A DNA stretch of 64,000 nt from Stramonita haemastoma (GCA_030674155.1 CM060342.1:29152249-29216248); one strand, 5' to 3'. Positions 1 to 40,260 are shown, numbered from the stretch's first letter. Notes: generated by a model not told the origin, from the letters alone. Program-made: numbers and translations.

Positions 1-23
1 CACACACACACACACACACACAC

Positions 24-651
24 TTCCTAGCGTGTTTTGATAGCTGATCATCGAGTCAAAACTAGGCCTATTTCCTTATGCCTAAATTCTCACTTTCATT
101 GATTCACTTGGGTTTTTATTTACTCTCTTAAACAGACCCCCTTACCTTCCTTAAACAGATGAGTGTTTTTTGCTGAACATACAACTAACATGATTAAGAT
201 CGCCCACCCCCACCCCCCACCCCCGCTCCTCGGCTAAAATTCCGAAGTTCACCAATGAGAATGCCGGAGGCTCTTTCAGTAGGCTTACAAAAATCATACC
301 TACCTTCTGGAAATTCTGGCTGTTTCTAAATCGGAAATATCCGTTGGGAAATAAATAGGCCTACAGTCACAATAACAAAAACTGGAAATGTTGTGCTACG
401 AATTCCCCCAATTTCTGTCACTCATTTTGTTTCTATTTCATTCTGTACCTGTCCATCCTCTCTGTCTTTATGTTTATTTTCTACCTTTCCCAGTCTATTC
501 CCTGCGTTTCCCAAGGAAATCTGACAAATATTTTCTGCCATTTTTCATCTTTTCTTTTTTTTCATGAGCCGGTGGACAGACCTCCTGCAGAGTGGCAAAC
601 ACAAATCAAATCCAATTCTTTTATTTCGAGGATAATGAATAAGCATCCATG

Positions 652-692
<41 letters not shown>

Positions 693-2533
693 GAGAAGGC
701 CAGATACTGTGAATCCCACCCAATGATGGCCTGATGGTTTCACTTATTCGGTGTTCTATTTAGTACGGTGACCTTTTTGCATTCTTGGAAACATTCGAAG
801 AATTCTTTTTCTTGTTGACCAGTTCTTGACAGACCGGCTGTAGTGTGTCCATGCCAGCCAGCTAATACGTGAGAAATTGAGGTGACTAACAGTAAGCACA
901 GACCTGCTCTCAGTGACTGGTCAGTATCATTTTACTACAGTGAAGAAAATTTATTATGACATAAACACTCACAGACACTTTCTGGTTTATATATACATAA
1001 CCTACACTTAAAATCATGGCACCACACACTTCAACTTGAAATTGTGCATCGTTTTCGCTTGCTGCTATAATTCTTCCCATTAAGAATTTATTAACGTCTT
1101 TTACCTGGCTTCATACTTATTCTTTAGGGGTTGTTGTTGTTGTTTTATTTGGGGGAGGGGAGGGGGGGGGGGACGAAGGGGGCTGATAAGCTAAATCAGA
1201 GATGGATAACTGCCTCCCTGCGTAATTTGAAGTCGATTTTGTGGATTCTCACATTTTGAACTGGTCTCTGTTACAAGGACCTAAATGGTGGAAGGTGGGT
1301 AGGGGATTAAAATAACCGAAAACGGTCGCTTACACAAAAAGCCCACTATTGGTGAACCTCAAGTTCTCGCCGAGAGAGAAAAAAACAAAAAAAAAGGTAG
1401 TAAATTTCACTTTCAAACTACATCAATATCACAATCATGTTCCCTGAAGTCACAACAGCATGGATCCTTAAAAAAAAAGACCCACTTTGCTCTGAAATTT
1501 CATGGAATGACAGCAACATGAAAGAATTAGGTTATTCACAGAAACTTTTCAGCAAAGTGTTCTTCTTCTTCTTCTCATTGGTTTAATGTCCGTTCACTAC
1601 AAGGTGATTTAGACAATGGTACATTCACGTTAAGAATGCACTGAAAAGGGGATGAGGGGAAAAAGTGAAAGGATAAAGAAAATAATGGATAATGATAAGT
1701 TTATACAATAAGTCTCTTATATAAGTCTCTCAGCAAAGTGTGTATGTAGCCTACATGCTAGGCTACACACACACACCACACAACACACAACACACACACA
1801 CACACACACACACACATCAAAATTAAATTTTTTTTTTTTATACCACTTTATGTCACAGCAGATTTCTCTGTGTGAAACTCGGGCTGCTCTCCCTGGTGAG
1901 AGCGCGTTGCCACAAGTGCAGCGCCTACCCATTATTTTTTATTCAGCCCCGAGCCCCCCTGGGGACTCCAACTCCCCGGTTCTTCCTCAGCGACCATGGC
2001 GTCTGAACACGACACCTGTGTGCATGCTGTTTTTTTAATTAATTTTTTTTTTATATTAAATATAATTTTGTCATCCGCTCCTACTGGCACACAATGGCCT
2101 ACTCTTCCGAAAGGCGGAACGGGGTTCTAACGTGTGTGCATGATGTTCTGCGTGCATTCGCACATGGGGCCTCGGTTTACAGTCTCGTCCGATATATAGC
2201 CGTGTTCACTGCCAGTAACAGGGGCCTAAGTGAGGTCATGGAGAGTCCATGAGAAACACAGATAATGAGCTTTCAGTCAGGAGTCTGTCTTGTTGAAAGG
2301 AAGTTTTCCTTCCTTTTTGAAGGGGGGGGGGGGGGGGGGGGTTCAATGGATCGTATTGTTCACATGCATGAGTCTTTATAAAGTAATACAAGTATACAAT
2401 ATTGCCATAACACTTTTAATGTTGGTAAAACTTTGTTTTTTATGAGCACGCGCATCAAAAACACAAGATTACAGTAGGCCTACTTAAGATAGCATTCATG
2501 TCTGACATGCTGGCGCAACCCTGCTCCTACAAA
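24..2533. other. upstream flank: simple repeats and old SINE fragments
   Basis: No gene is recognised. The window opens inside a (CA)n tract (1-23). Other contents are a poly-T run (655-688), a short CTT tract near 1560, a (CA)n tract (about 1765-1816), minus-strand pieces of two dispersed repeat families (about 1843-2225) and a poly-G run near 2325-2341. Confidence 0.6.
1843..2225 (-). repeat. two adjacent dispersed-repeat fragments (5' flank)
   Basis: The part at 1843-1936 contains GTCACAGCAGATTT and GCCACAAGTGCAGC, shared with about 10230-10310, 20850-20940 and 32150-32225 (partly 55945-56030). The part from about 1950 to 2225 contains ACACAATGGCCTACTCTTCC and GCACATGGGGCCTCGGTTTA, the body of the tRNA-headed SINE family found at 26350, 29717, 41100, 51252 and 58540. 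Confidence 0.7.
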
Positions 2534-2909
2534 CCACGCCCCCTTTCTGCGAGTACTGTCCCTTGGTCTCAACGCGGAAGCTTTGGTTGACAATAGCCTA
2601 TTTAAAAAAGGTTTTTCCGTGCCTCACCAGTCACGGACCTAAGTGTAGGCCTATACCTACAGACGCAGTTTAGCTGAACTTTGTGTCGCACAGGACTTAG
2701 TGAACTGACTGTTATGTGTAGTACTGCTATCCTGTTACTTGTGTAGGTGGTTGACATCGTATGTTTTTCTTCGTTGGTGACAGACAAGTTGATAACCAAG
2801 GCTGTCATTTTGGGCACAACTCCTTCACGCTGATTGCAGTGAAGTGAGGACAAGTGAAGAGAACAGGAGTGCAGTTGGCGTACCATAACCACCACTAACT
2901 AGCCTAACT
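2534..2909 (+). promoter_or_regulatory. candidate promoter and 5' UTR of the SWAP-70 gene
   Basis: A GC-box-like CCACGCCCCC lies at 2534-2543 and a TATA-like TATTTAAAAAA at about 2599-2609, some 300 bases before the ATG. The interval is free of microsatellites, unlike its surroundings. No transcription start can be read from sequence alone, and an upstream non-coding exon is possible. Confidence 0.3.
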
Positions 2910-30042
<27,133 letters not shown>

Positions 30043-30179
30043 AGTGTGGACTTTTATGTTTGGCAGTCTGATCAGATGGTAGCTTATTCTTCTCTCTCAT
30101 GCTGTGACCATTGATTTGTACAAATATGCACAAGCTAACTGAAGCGAAGAGAGTGAGAGAAAGAGATAGAGAAACACAC

Positions 30180-30262
30180 ACATATATATATATATATATA
30201 CCGTATACATATACCGTATATATATATATATATATATACCGTATATATATATATACGGTAGA
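30180..30262. repeat. (TA)n with repeated palindromic ACCGTATA motifs
   Basis: TATATACCGTATA units alternate with (TA)n and end in ATATACGGTA, so the stretch can fold on itself. Confidence 0.85.
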
Positions 30263-31615
30263 GAGAGAGAGAGAGAGGGATTAATGTATGCAGTTTTTTA
30301 TGACAGAAATTGTGTGCGTGCGTGCATGTGTGCGTGCATGCGTGCGCGCGCGAGCTCGCGTGCGTGTGTGTGTGTGCGTGTGTGTGTGTTCTGTTGTGGT
30401 ACACAAGTGTGGTTATTTATGTGTGAAATCTGCACAACTGTGAAGAATGTTGTCAAACCAAGTTTATGTGTATCCTTGTAGCCTCTTGTCTTGCCCTGAG
30501 ACTGTACTTATCTATTTTATGTTTTGTTTAAGCTTTTTGGGGATTTAAAAGAAAAAAAGTATTGTGTTTGGCTTGGTCAGAGCATGGTTCACTTTCAGCA
30601 GAATGTGTAATTTATATAATTTTTCAAAACTGCCACCAATAATATTGATTTCAGGTATGAAAAAACCCTATGATTATGTAATCAAAATAGTTTTGAAATT
30701 TAGGTATTCTGTTGATTGTTAGCCTTATTGAGAGAGTTTGAACAACTCTTAACGCTGATCATTGTAACAATGATCCTGAATGAAATATAAAGTATTCCCA
30801 TTGTATGTCTCTTCGTGGGCTGGTCAAACTAATGGTGGTTCAGTATTTATCTATGTGTCCTCAATACAGGCGCTTGTATGTCCAAATTCTTTTGAGACTT
30901 GTTGTTTCATTCAGTGATGATGTTATAAAAATGGCAGAGGATGTTTTACTGAACACTCACAACAAAGTGCATCGTAGGCATTGCACTTTAACCCAGCATA
31001 CAAAGAAAGGAGTCCTGTGGCAGGGGAGGGAACTTTTGAGATTGATTTCACTGATTTATTTTGCACATTAAATTAATTGGGTGGAGAAACTTGTAAGCAT
31101 TATTGAGTTAAAGCTTAAAACTCATGTAGATAGTGCAAGCTTTTAGCAGATCTTTCTATTCGTTGACACACAAGGTAAAAACAACAACAACAACAACAAA
31201 AATCACTCACTAATTGAGTTAACTACTTGAAGAGCTGTGTTGAATGAGAATGAAATTTTAAACTGAAATTATTGGCTCTAAATGTGATGATAGTGCGAGT
31301 GATTTGTAGTGTGTATTTTGTGAATATAAAAAATGATTTTTTTTCTTTTTTTTTCATCTTAGAATTTTGGAATCAGTTTTAACTTGACATGTTTTATATG
31401 TACATGTGTGCATTTACATGTGCATACTTGTTATACGAAATTACAGCTCTCTCCAAGAGAAATGAGCATATGAACAAAAAAGATTATCATGGCAATGGTA
31501 AAAACTGTCTCGTGCATAGAATGCAAGATGATGATGTGATGACGGACTATTGATTTCATATTGCTGGTCATTCTGTATTTTTGTCCTTTAGTCCACATAC
31601 ATTTGCCATAAGCTG

Positions 31616-31681
<66 letters not shown>

Positions 31682-31690
31682 TTTATGTGT

Positions 31691-31727
<37 letters not shown>

Positions 31728-32952
31728 TGTAGGTATGTTATAGAGAGGGAGAGAGCAAATCTGTCTGCAAAAGCACTCTTATACATGCTTATGAATGGGG
31801 GAGGGGGGGTGTTGGGGATATATACATGCATGCGGGATGTCTAAAAGTGCCAGAGAGTTTACCCCAAATAGTTTGGAAACTGTCTTACAGCACAAGAACT
31901 GTCTCACTTAGGACTGGCATTAACACTCTCTGGTCAAAATGGCATCTGGAGAGGCTGAAAGTTGTGCCAGTCAAAATGGCATGGCAGGACAAAACGCTGA
32001 CTCTATCCCGTGAGTTTTCTTCCTTGCTTTTCACTGCAGCCTGCGTATCTTTTGTCAGTGTCACAAAGTCCAAGCATTTTTTTTTTTTTTTTAAATCCCT
32101 CCCCTCTGATTTTCTTTTACAGCAATTTAGTCAGTGAAACCCTAAAAATTGGTTGTTTAGACACTGAGAGAGTTAATAACAATTTCACGCAGAGAAATCT
32201 GCTGTGACATAAAGTGGTATAAATATAAATAAAATGAATAAATAACAAAGAACATAAGTTTCTGTCCTTCCTATTTCAGCTTGTGGAGATGTATACATAG
32301 AAAATGTTTATGATTTCTCTGACAAGAAGCTGCAGTGAAGGTTTTGTCACTGGTTCACCAAGCGAACACACACACAGACAGACAGATAAACAGACAGACA
32401 GACAGACCAGCAACATCTCCTCCAGTTGTTTGTTGGTAACAAGCTAAAGTAGGAAGGAAAGAAAGTGTATGCTATGTTGTCAGCTAACTCAGTGTCTCCA
32501 AAACCTGTTTTTAGCTTTCATGGACTAACTTTGAATAATTGTTTTTGGGTTAGTTTTTTTTCCCCTTCAGATGCTTACAAATTGGCAGGTTGTGTTGAAA
32601 AGCGGGGGAGAAATTTTGTTAAGCTGAGTGAATTAAATCAAGGTAGACACAATCCTTTGGGGGAGGGGGTTATAGTACTGAATTGTTGATTTTTTAGTTT
32701 TGATACACATGATCAATTTTGGGGGGTGTGACTGTTCCTTCAGTGATGTGTGAGAGACTGGTAGAGAGAACTGTGCCCTCCATTCTGGTGACCAGAAGTA
32801 TGCCCATGCATGCAGAACATCAGGAATGTGTTTAGCTAGCTGGGATATTCAGTTCTCCATTATTTCAGAGTTGTATAGTTGTCATGCTGTACATTAGCAT
32901 TGTCATGGTATTTTGGCAAACTGTAGTAGTTTTCATGCAGTACATCAGCCTT

Positions 32953-33082
32953 GTATTTTGGCAGAGTTGTCATGTATGACATCAACATTGTTGTATTTTG
33001 GCAGAGTTGTCATGTATGACATCAACATTGTTGTATTTTGGCAGAGTTGTCATGTATGACATCAACATTGTTGTATTTTGGC
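32953..33082 (+). repeat. 40-bp tandem repeat, about 3 copies
   Basis: TTGTATTTTGGCAGAGTTGT followed by a CATGTATGACATC-type half recurs every 40 bases. Diverged flanking copies lie at about 32885-32950 and 33083-33130. Confidence 0.88.
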
Positions 33083-34457
33083 AAAATATTGTTGCTTTTC
33101 ATGCAGTACATCAGCATTGATGTCATATGTTGACAATATTAAACAGTATTGTGTATGTTGCAATTGAACTTTTTTTTTTTTTTTTATAAATGAAATCAAA
33201 GTAACCCTAAATTGTTTTTGTATGGTATGGTAGTATTGTCTTCATAAGTAAAGCTGAAAGGTTTGGGATCTTAAATGATTTATGATGATTTATTTTCAGT
33301 CTGTTTTTGTGAAGGCATTCCACAATGATTATTGGCGGGTTTTTTGTTGTTATTCTTTGTGTATGTTTTTGGTATGCATGTATCAATTTTACGCACAATG
33401 AACAAAAACTGTTGTATTTTATAATCTTTTACATGGCAAAGTGTATATAAAAAACGAAACAGAAAATGTGTCTTATCCTTTAAATCAAACTATATTTTTC
33501 ATGATTGGTATGGGGTTTATTTGTATCTTTTTTTTTTTTTATCAGTTTGTTAAAATGATATTTTGTGGGGTCTCATTTTATTGTTTACTGTATGAATTTC
33601 TTTGTTGTAAAAACCTGTGTGTCACTTTTGTAAAACTCCATTGTTTTCTCTTTATTAGCCAGATAATTGTGTGGGTGATAAAAATGCCAACATTTTTTTT
33701 GTGGTCTGTTGGTTGTCTGTAAAGCAAAGAACGAACAGTAAGCAACCAAAAAAAAAAAAAAAAAAAAAAAAAAAGACAAAAAAACCTGAAACAAAACCAA
33801 AACAAACAAAAAAGAGCAGAACTGTATGCAAAATTGTTAACTTTTGAAAAATCGGATTTTTCAACTTAGAGACTGTGTTGTTAGTCAGCAGGGCAGTCAG
33901 GGCTTTCTGTTGTTGCAGGAAAACCAGTTACTGGCATTTTGAGATGAATAACCAGAATTGTAACAGCACAATAAAAAAATAAGTCTTCTTATTTAGTTTC
34001 AAATCACATGCCCCCCCCCAAAAAAAAAAAAAAAAAAGGGAGGAAAAGAAAACTCTGAGGCCTACCCCCCCCCCCCCCCCTTCCTTGACAAAAAGACTCG
34101 TGTTCCCCATTTTTATATTTTTGTTACAAGTGTTTGAGGAATAAAAAAAGAGAAGAAATAAACCAAGCAACCAAATCCAAACTTGTCCCATTCCTGATTC
34201 ATTGCCATATTTTTGTTGACAAAATTGACCCCTTTGCTTTATCCACTTCTCTGCCTTATTTATACATTCCTGTGCCTTATTTATACATTCCTCTGCTTTG
34301 TTCATTCCTCATGCTCTAAAGTTGGTTAGTATCATGGTATAAATATCTCTGTGTATTGATATCAGTGACTTGGTATTACCTTATCCCATTTTTGTCATTA
34401 TTCTGTGTTGTTTGTTATGTAATATTCATGTGTACAAGTTTGTAGAATTTGCGGTGT

Positions 34458-34542
<85 letters not shown>

Positions 34543-34573
34543 ACAAGCAAGGATGCATATATGCAGATCTTGT

Positions 34574-34609
<36 letters not shown>

Positions 34610-35639
34610 CCTCCTGTCTGTCAAATTTGGAAAGAATACAGTTCTTAAAATATTCAACTGAACAGAATTTTTCATTCTTAAAACGTTTGCAGTATTGAAT
34701 TATCTTTTTAGCATGGGCATGTACACATTTGGTAAATTTTAACACTTACAGCATACCATATTTATTTTGTTTTAATAAACAAGTCCATCAAATTTTAACA
34801 AATCAAGAACACTTGATGACTGTAGTAGACCATGTGCCATTTGGATAAAACTTTGCATTCATTATGGTCATCTTTTTTTTTTTTTTTTGATAAAAGAGAT
34901 GGAAGTCACAGATTTTAGTGCACGTGCTGACTTGCCACGCAAGAGAATGAGACTTGGAATTGTATGAACACATGATTTTTTCTCCTCCATCTTGCCTTCC
35001 AACTCAGGCAGATTGTTGTTGATCCATCTGCTGGTTGCTTGTTTAACACAAACCTGAGATTTCTCATCCAGCATGCATCTACAGCCTACTGAAAGAAGGG
35101 GGTCAATTTTTACACTACAGTCATCGGTAACTAGTTTTGGAGATCACATTTTCAGTTTTTTGTATAAGCAGCTAACTACAGTGTGATGAAAATCAGGTAT
35201 TAATCATGCAGGCTAAGGAGTACTGAAGTGGGAACTGCTGTTTTCATACCCCTGTTGTGATCATCCTGAACCAAGCATCCACTATTCTCCTTCTCTCTTT
35301 CTATGGAGTTATCAGTCATCTGTGGGGCAGGAGGGGGGGGGGGGGGGGGCAGGCTGTGGCTGAGCCATTGAGTTCTCTCCCCTCCCCTGATTGTTTTTTT
35401 CAGATGGGAGTAAACACAAGCCTTTGGTATACATTATAAATGAAATGTATGCATAACATCTTGCTTACAGTACACATAAAGAGATCTCACTAGTGCATTG
35501 TGTCTGATATAGTGTGGCCTCTGTGGGATGCTCTGCCCACTATCCCACTGCAAGAAAGTCCACACTGAAGAAAAATCTATTCTGAATGGAACAGACACAA
35601 AAAGGAAGAGATTGCTTATAAATGTATGTGTGTGTGTAT

Positions 35640-35852
35640 ATGTATGTTTAAGTGTGTGCAAGATGTTTTGCATGCATTCACACACAGGATCTGGGTTTCC
35701 AGTTTCATCCGGAGGACTTTGAGGGGAGTGGAGTGGGTAATGATGTTCATTCCAAGAGAAAATTCCCTCCAACAGGCAAACTTCTTGGTGGTGGCTTGAA
35801 CCTGGGTAATCAAATCCCGAGCTAAATGCTCCAACCACCAGGCTATCCTTGA
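35640..35852 (-). repeat. R1-type SINE fragment
   Basis: It contains GTGTGCAAGATGTTTTGCATG, AGTTTCATCCGGAGGACTTTG, GAACCTGGGT and CCACCAGGCTATCCTTG, the reverse of the R1 head and body. Confidence 0.78.
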
Positions 35853-36423
35853 TATTTTTTTTTTTTTTTATTCATCAAATGTATGGATGTGAAATGAAAC
35901 AAGCAGGTATAAATTTTAATGCATCAATCCCATGTTCTGGTCACTTGTTCTGAGTTATTCCTGTTCACTTCTTCTGGTCACTTGGTTTGAGTTCACTTGG
36001 AAACTTACATTATTTCAGTTTACCATGCAATTTTTTGGGTTTTTTTTTTTAGTCTGTGGGGAAAAAAGTGGCATCTATCTAAGTGGCGGTACACATATTT
36101 TTTTTTATATAGGATTTATCCCAGAGAGAACTATATCTATTTTGATACATTTTTATTACCAAGATTGTATTCTACTTGTTGGTATGTGTACTTTTGCAAA
36201 TTCCTGATAGTTGTAAAAAGTTGCCTTTTTTGTGAAATTGATGTGACTTTTGCACAATATTTGGGTCAGATGCTCTTATGTATTTACAATTTGTATTACA
36301 CAAGAGCAGATGATCAGAGTTCTCATTGTTCAGGCTTTAACATACGGTTTCCTTTCTCATTTATTGAAATGATTATTATCAAGATCTCCTTTCTGTGCTA
36401 GAAACAATGTTAGGGCCATTTCC

Positions 36424-37892
36424 ATGTCAGTAGAACTTTGTCAGAAGATCCACGACACCAAAGAATGGCCAAAAGAATGGACACAGTCTCTTGTAATACC
36501 CCTGCCAAAGAAAGGAAACCTCAAACAATGCCAGAACTACAGAACCATCAGTCTCATAAGTCATCCTAGCAAGATCATGCTGCAGGTAGTCCTCAACAGA
36601 CTGAAAAACCAAGCAGAAAAACTCCTGGCAGAAGAACAAGCGGGCTTTAGACCAAAACGCAGCACAATGGAACAAATTTTCAATCTGAGAATTCTGATAG
36701 AGAAGCATCTCCAACACCAAAAAGACTTGTACCATAATTTCATAGACTTCAAAAAGGCCTTTGACAGGGTATGGCATGACGGCCTCTGGCAAGTACTCAG
36801 GCACTTCAACATTGACAGCTGTCTAATTGAAGTCATCAAAGCTCTGTACGAGAACGCAGAAAGTGCAGTTTTTATGAATAATCACGTGGGCGAGTTCTTC
36901 AAGACCACGGTTGGGGTTCGCCAGGGCTGCCTTCTCTCACCTGTACTCTTCAACCTCTTCCTCGAAAACATCATGACAGAGACACTGCAAAACCACCACA
37001 CTTCCATCTCCATTGGTGGAAGACCCCTTTGCAACCTCAGATTTGCAGATGACATTGACCTCATGGGCAGCAGCAAACAAGAACTGCAAATCCTCACAGA
37101 CAATTTAACAGATCGAGCGAGCGCATACGGCATGGAGGTCAGTACAGAGAAATCAAAGATCATGGTCAACAGCGCGAGTAATGACATCTGGTCAACAGCG
37201 CGAGTAATGACATCACGGAAATAAAGATGAATGGAGAAACACTAGAAGAGGTGAGCCAATTCAAATACTTAGGCTCCATCCTAACAAAAGATGGCACATC
37301 AAACAATGAAGTGAAAGCTCGCATTGCAACAGCAACATCTGCTCTAGTCAGACTCGAGAAGATCATCAGAAGCAACAACATCAGCTTCTGCACCAAATAC
37401 CACCTTTACAAATCCCTCGTGATATCTATCCTCCTATATGGCTGTGAATCATGGACTCTGACAGCAGAGTTAGAGAGGAGAATCCAAGCATTCGAGAACA
37501 AGTGCCACAGAAGACTCCTCAAAATATCATACAAAGAACACAAGACCAATAACTATGTGAAAGAAGAAATCAAAAAGCGTGTGGGCCCCCAAGAGCCTTT
37601 GCTCTCCACCATAAAGAGGAGAAAGCTGATGTGGTTTGGTCACACCACAAGACACAACACCCTAGCAAAAACCATCCTGCAAGGAACAGTTGAGGGCAAG
37701 AGAAGAAGAGGCCGCCAAAAGAAATCATGGGTTGACAACATCAAAGACTGGACCGCCCAACCCCTGCAACACCTCCTACTAGCCACACAGGATCGTGAAG
37801 CATGGAAAAAGATCTCTGTTGCGTCTTCTCTCATGTCCCCCCTACGTCCTTTGGGACATGGGACTGAGTGAGTGAGTGAGTGAGTATGCCTG
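36424..37892 (+). mobile_element. 5'-truncated non-LTR retrotransposon with broken reverse transcriptase frame
   Basis: Two frames (36424-37224 and 37227-37871) together cover most of a reverse transcriptase and its C-terminal region. Visible motifs: LVIPLPKKGN, EQAGFRPKRSTMEQIF, DFKKAFDRVWHDGLW, VRQGCLLSPVLFNLF, the catalytic FADDIDLMG, FKYLGSILTKDG and LLYGCESWTL. The N-terminal endonuclease is absent. The frame is broken by a 26-bp tandem duplication (37163-37188 and 37189-37214). The 3' end is a short GTGA-type repeat (about 37866-37885), typical of LINE-like tails. A second, shorter copy lies at about 57774-58150. The clade (RTE-, CR1- or Jockey-like) is not certain. Confidence 0.9.
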
Positions 37893-38744
37893 CCCACCTT
37901 CAAGAAGTTCTAATTAAAGAAGTGTTTTCATTTCTAATTCTTATTTTGTATTCAAGTTTTTTGTTTTGTTTTTTGTTTGTTTGTTTGTTGTTGTTTTTTG
38001 GGTGTTTTTTTTTTTTTGGGGGGGGGGTGTGTCTCTTTTTGATCTTTCAATATCTTTTTTTTTTTTTAACCAAAAAATGATTGCTTGTTGGTCTCAATTG
38101 GACTTGGTAGTGATACTATTAAAAAAAAAAAATTCGATAGTGTTTTTTGATGTTTAGGTATGTGAGTTGTGTGCAAGTCCATGGCATAGGATGTGACATA
38201 TTGAAGTGTAAATGCACTGTTTACTGTATAAGCAAGGGGCTCTGTTGGTATCACTGTCTATGCAAGGAATTCAATTTGTACTGTCCAGGTAAAAACTGAG
38301 GTACGTAAAGACATCTGCTGGATGATCATGTAAACAGAATTGTGTAGATTTAAAGAAAAAAAAAAGCTTTTCTTTTTTTTTTTTCTCTTCCAAATTGGAA
38401 GATTAAAATTTGGGGGGATTTTTTTGTTTTTTGGATGCATTGCTTTTTTTTTGGGGGGGGGGGGGGGGGGTAGATATTTGATATTTGGTTGTTGGGGTTG
38501 GTTGGTGTTTTGTGGTCATCACTGATTGGAGTTTGTCCCTCTTTGTGTCCTTGAACAGGTAGAAAGGGTACAGAGCAGTTATGGATGTCACTTCACTGAA
38601 ATGTTGAGATGTTGTTGGCTTTGTCTTCAGCCATGACAAGCTACTGGCACAGCAATCTACACTCTGCTTTGAAGATTAAAAAAAATTCCTTTTATGTCGG
38701 AGTGTGGTTACCTATATAGTGAGGTACTTAAAAACATTCATGCA

Positions 38745-40260
38745 TGCAAACTTCTCTTCCAGTGCACAATTTTAATCTCACAGTAATTCCCAGGTGTGAG
38801 ACAGACCGAGTACATGTTGTGGGTGACCCCAGGGTGCTAAGCTGGGGAATGCGCAACAGCCATGAGGCAATAAGTACATACTGGTTGATTGAGAAATTTG
38901 TGTGTGTGTGACTGTTTAACTACCTCACCATACAGGCAGCCATCCTCTGGCTTCAGAGGTTTATTTTTTCTCTCTCCTTGAAGTGAGACTGCAGGTTGTT
39001 ACTCTAAGACTTGCCATGGCTGAAGGCCTGTTAAAATTTCAAAGCATTACAACACTTCAGTGCAGGCCTTGGCACTTAGCTTAAGCATTACAACACTTCA
39101 ATGCAGGCCTTGGCACTTAGCTTAAGCATTACAACACTTCAATGCAGGCCTTGGCACTTGGCTTAAGCATTACAACACTTCAATGCAGGCCTTGGCACTT
39201 AGCTTAAGCATTACAACACTTCAATGCAGGCGTTGGCACTTAGCTTAGGCATTACAACACTTCAATGCAGGCCTTGGCACTTGGCTTAAGCATTACAACA
39301 CTTCAATGCAGGCCTTGGCACTTAGCTTAAGCATTACAACACTTCAATGCAGGCCTTGGCACTTAGCTTAAGCATTACAACACTTCAATGCAGGCCTTGG
39401 CACTTAGCTTAAGCATTACAACACTTCAATGCAGGCCTTGGCACTTAGCTTAAGCATTACAACACTTCAATGCAGGCCTTGGCACTTAGCTTAGGCATTA
39501 CAACACTTCAATGCAGGCCTTGGCACTTAGCTTAAGCATTACAACACTTCAATGCAGGCGTTGGCACTTAGCTTAAGCATTACAACACTTCAGTGCAGGC
39601 CTTGGCACTTAGCTTATGCATTACAACACTTCAATGCAGGCCTTGGCACTTAGCTTAAGCGTTACAACACTTCAATGCAGGCCTTGGCACTTAGCTTAAG
39701 CGTTACAACACTTCAATGCAGGCCTTGGCACTTAGCTTAAGCGTTACAACACTTCAATGCAGGCCTTGGCACTTAGCTTAGGCATTACAACACTTCAATG
39801 CAGGCCTTGGCACTTAGCTTAAGCATTACAACACTTCAATGCAGGCCTTGGCACTTAGCTTAAGCATTACAACACTTCAATGCAGGCGTTGGCACTTAGC
39901 TTAGGCATTACAACACTTCAGTGCAGGCCTTGGCACTTGGCTTATGCATTACAACACTTCAATGCAGGCCTTGGCACTTGGCTTAAGCATTACAACACTT
40001 CATGCAGGCCTTGGCACTTAGCTTAAGCATTACAACACTTCAGTGCAGGCCTTGGCACTTAGCTTAAGCATTACAACACTTCAGTGCAGGCCTTGGCACT
40101 TGCTTAAGCATTACAACACTTCAGTGCAGGCCTTGGCACTTGGGCTTAAGCATTACAACACTTCAGTGCAGGCCTTGGCACTTAGCTTATGCCAGTAGCT
40201 GACACAGCTTTGGGCCTTGGCCAACACTGACAGTTGAAATCAAGCTTAGACTTTATTCTT
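38745..40260. repeat. family C repeat: inverted 5' part, then 3' part carrying the satellite
   Basis: 38745-38860 is the 5' half of family C on the - strand (AGTAATTCCCAGGTG, GGTGACCCCAGGGTGCTAAG). From about 38885 the 3' half is on the + strand (CCTCACCATACAGGCAGCC, GGCTTCAGAGG), is interrupted by the 41-bp array, and ends after 40190 with AGTAGCTGACACAGC. Confidence 0.8.
39034..40190 (+). repeat. 41-bp minisatellite, about 28 copies
   Basis: The unit begins AAGCATTACAACAC and ends GGCACTTAGCTT, period 41. Copies differ at a few fixed sites (AATGC or AGTGC; GGCCTT or GGCGTT; TTAGCTT or TTGGCTT; AAGCAT, AGGCAT, ATGCAT or AAGCGT). Three neighbouring copies share AAGCGT, and the last copies share AGTGC. 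The array sits inside a family C repeat whose single-copy homologues carry the same GCAGGCCTTGGCAC core. Confidence 0.95.

Larger units (their letters stand above)
30043..36420 (+). other. 3' flank or long 3' UTR of the SWAP-70 gene
   Basis: No recognised gene. Contents: a TA/CCGTATA palindrome (30180-30262), (GT)n tracts (31617-31730, 34453-34540), (CA)n (34576-34608), a 40-bp tandem repeat near 32953-33082, several A, T and G runs, a second-family fragment (32150-32225) and an R1 SINE fragment (35640-35852). An 88-codon frame at 30805-31071 matches nothing I know. Confidence 0.5.

Noticed and set aside
30805..31071. 88-codon frame after the SWAP-70 stop
   Set aside because: It matches no family I recognise, has a weak start context and lies in probable 3' UTR. 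Conservation would be needed to revive it.
36424..37871. Host reverse transcriptase-like gene
   Set aside because: LINE-type motifs, 5' truncation, a frame-breaking duplication, a GTGA-type tail and a second copy at 58 kb show a retrotransposon.
39034..40190. CRISPR-like array
   Set aside because: The 41-bp units are directly adjacent without unique spacers; it is a minisatellite in an animal genome.
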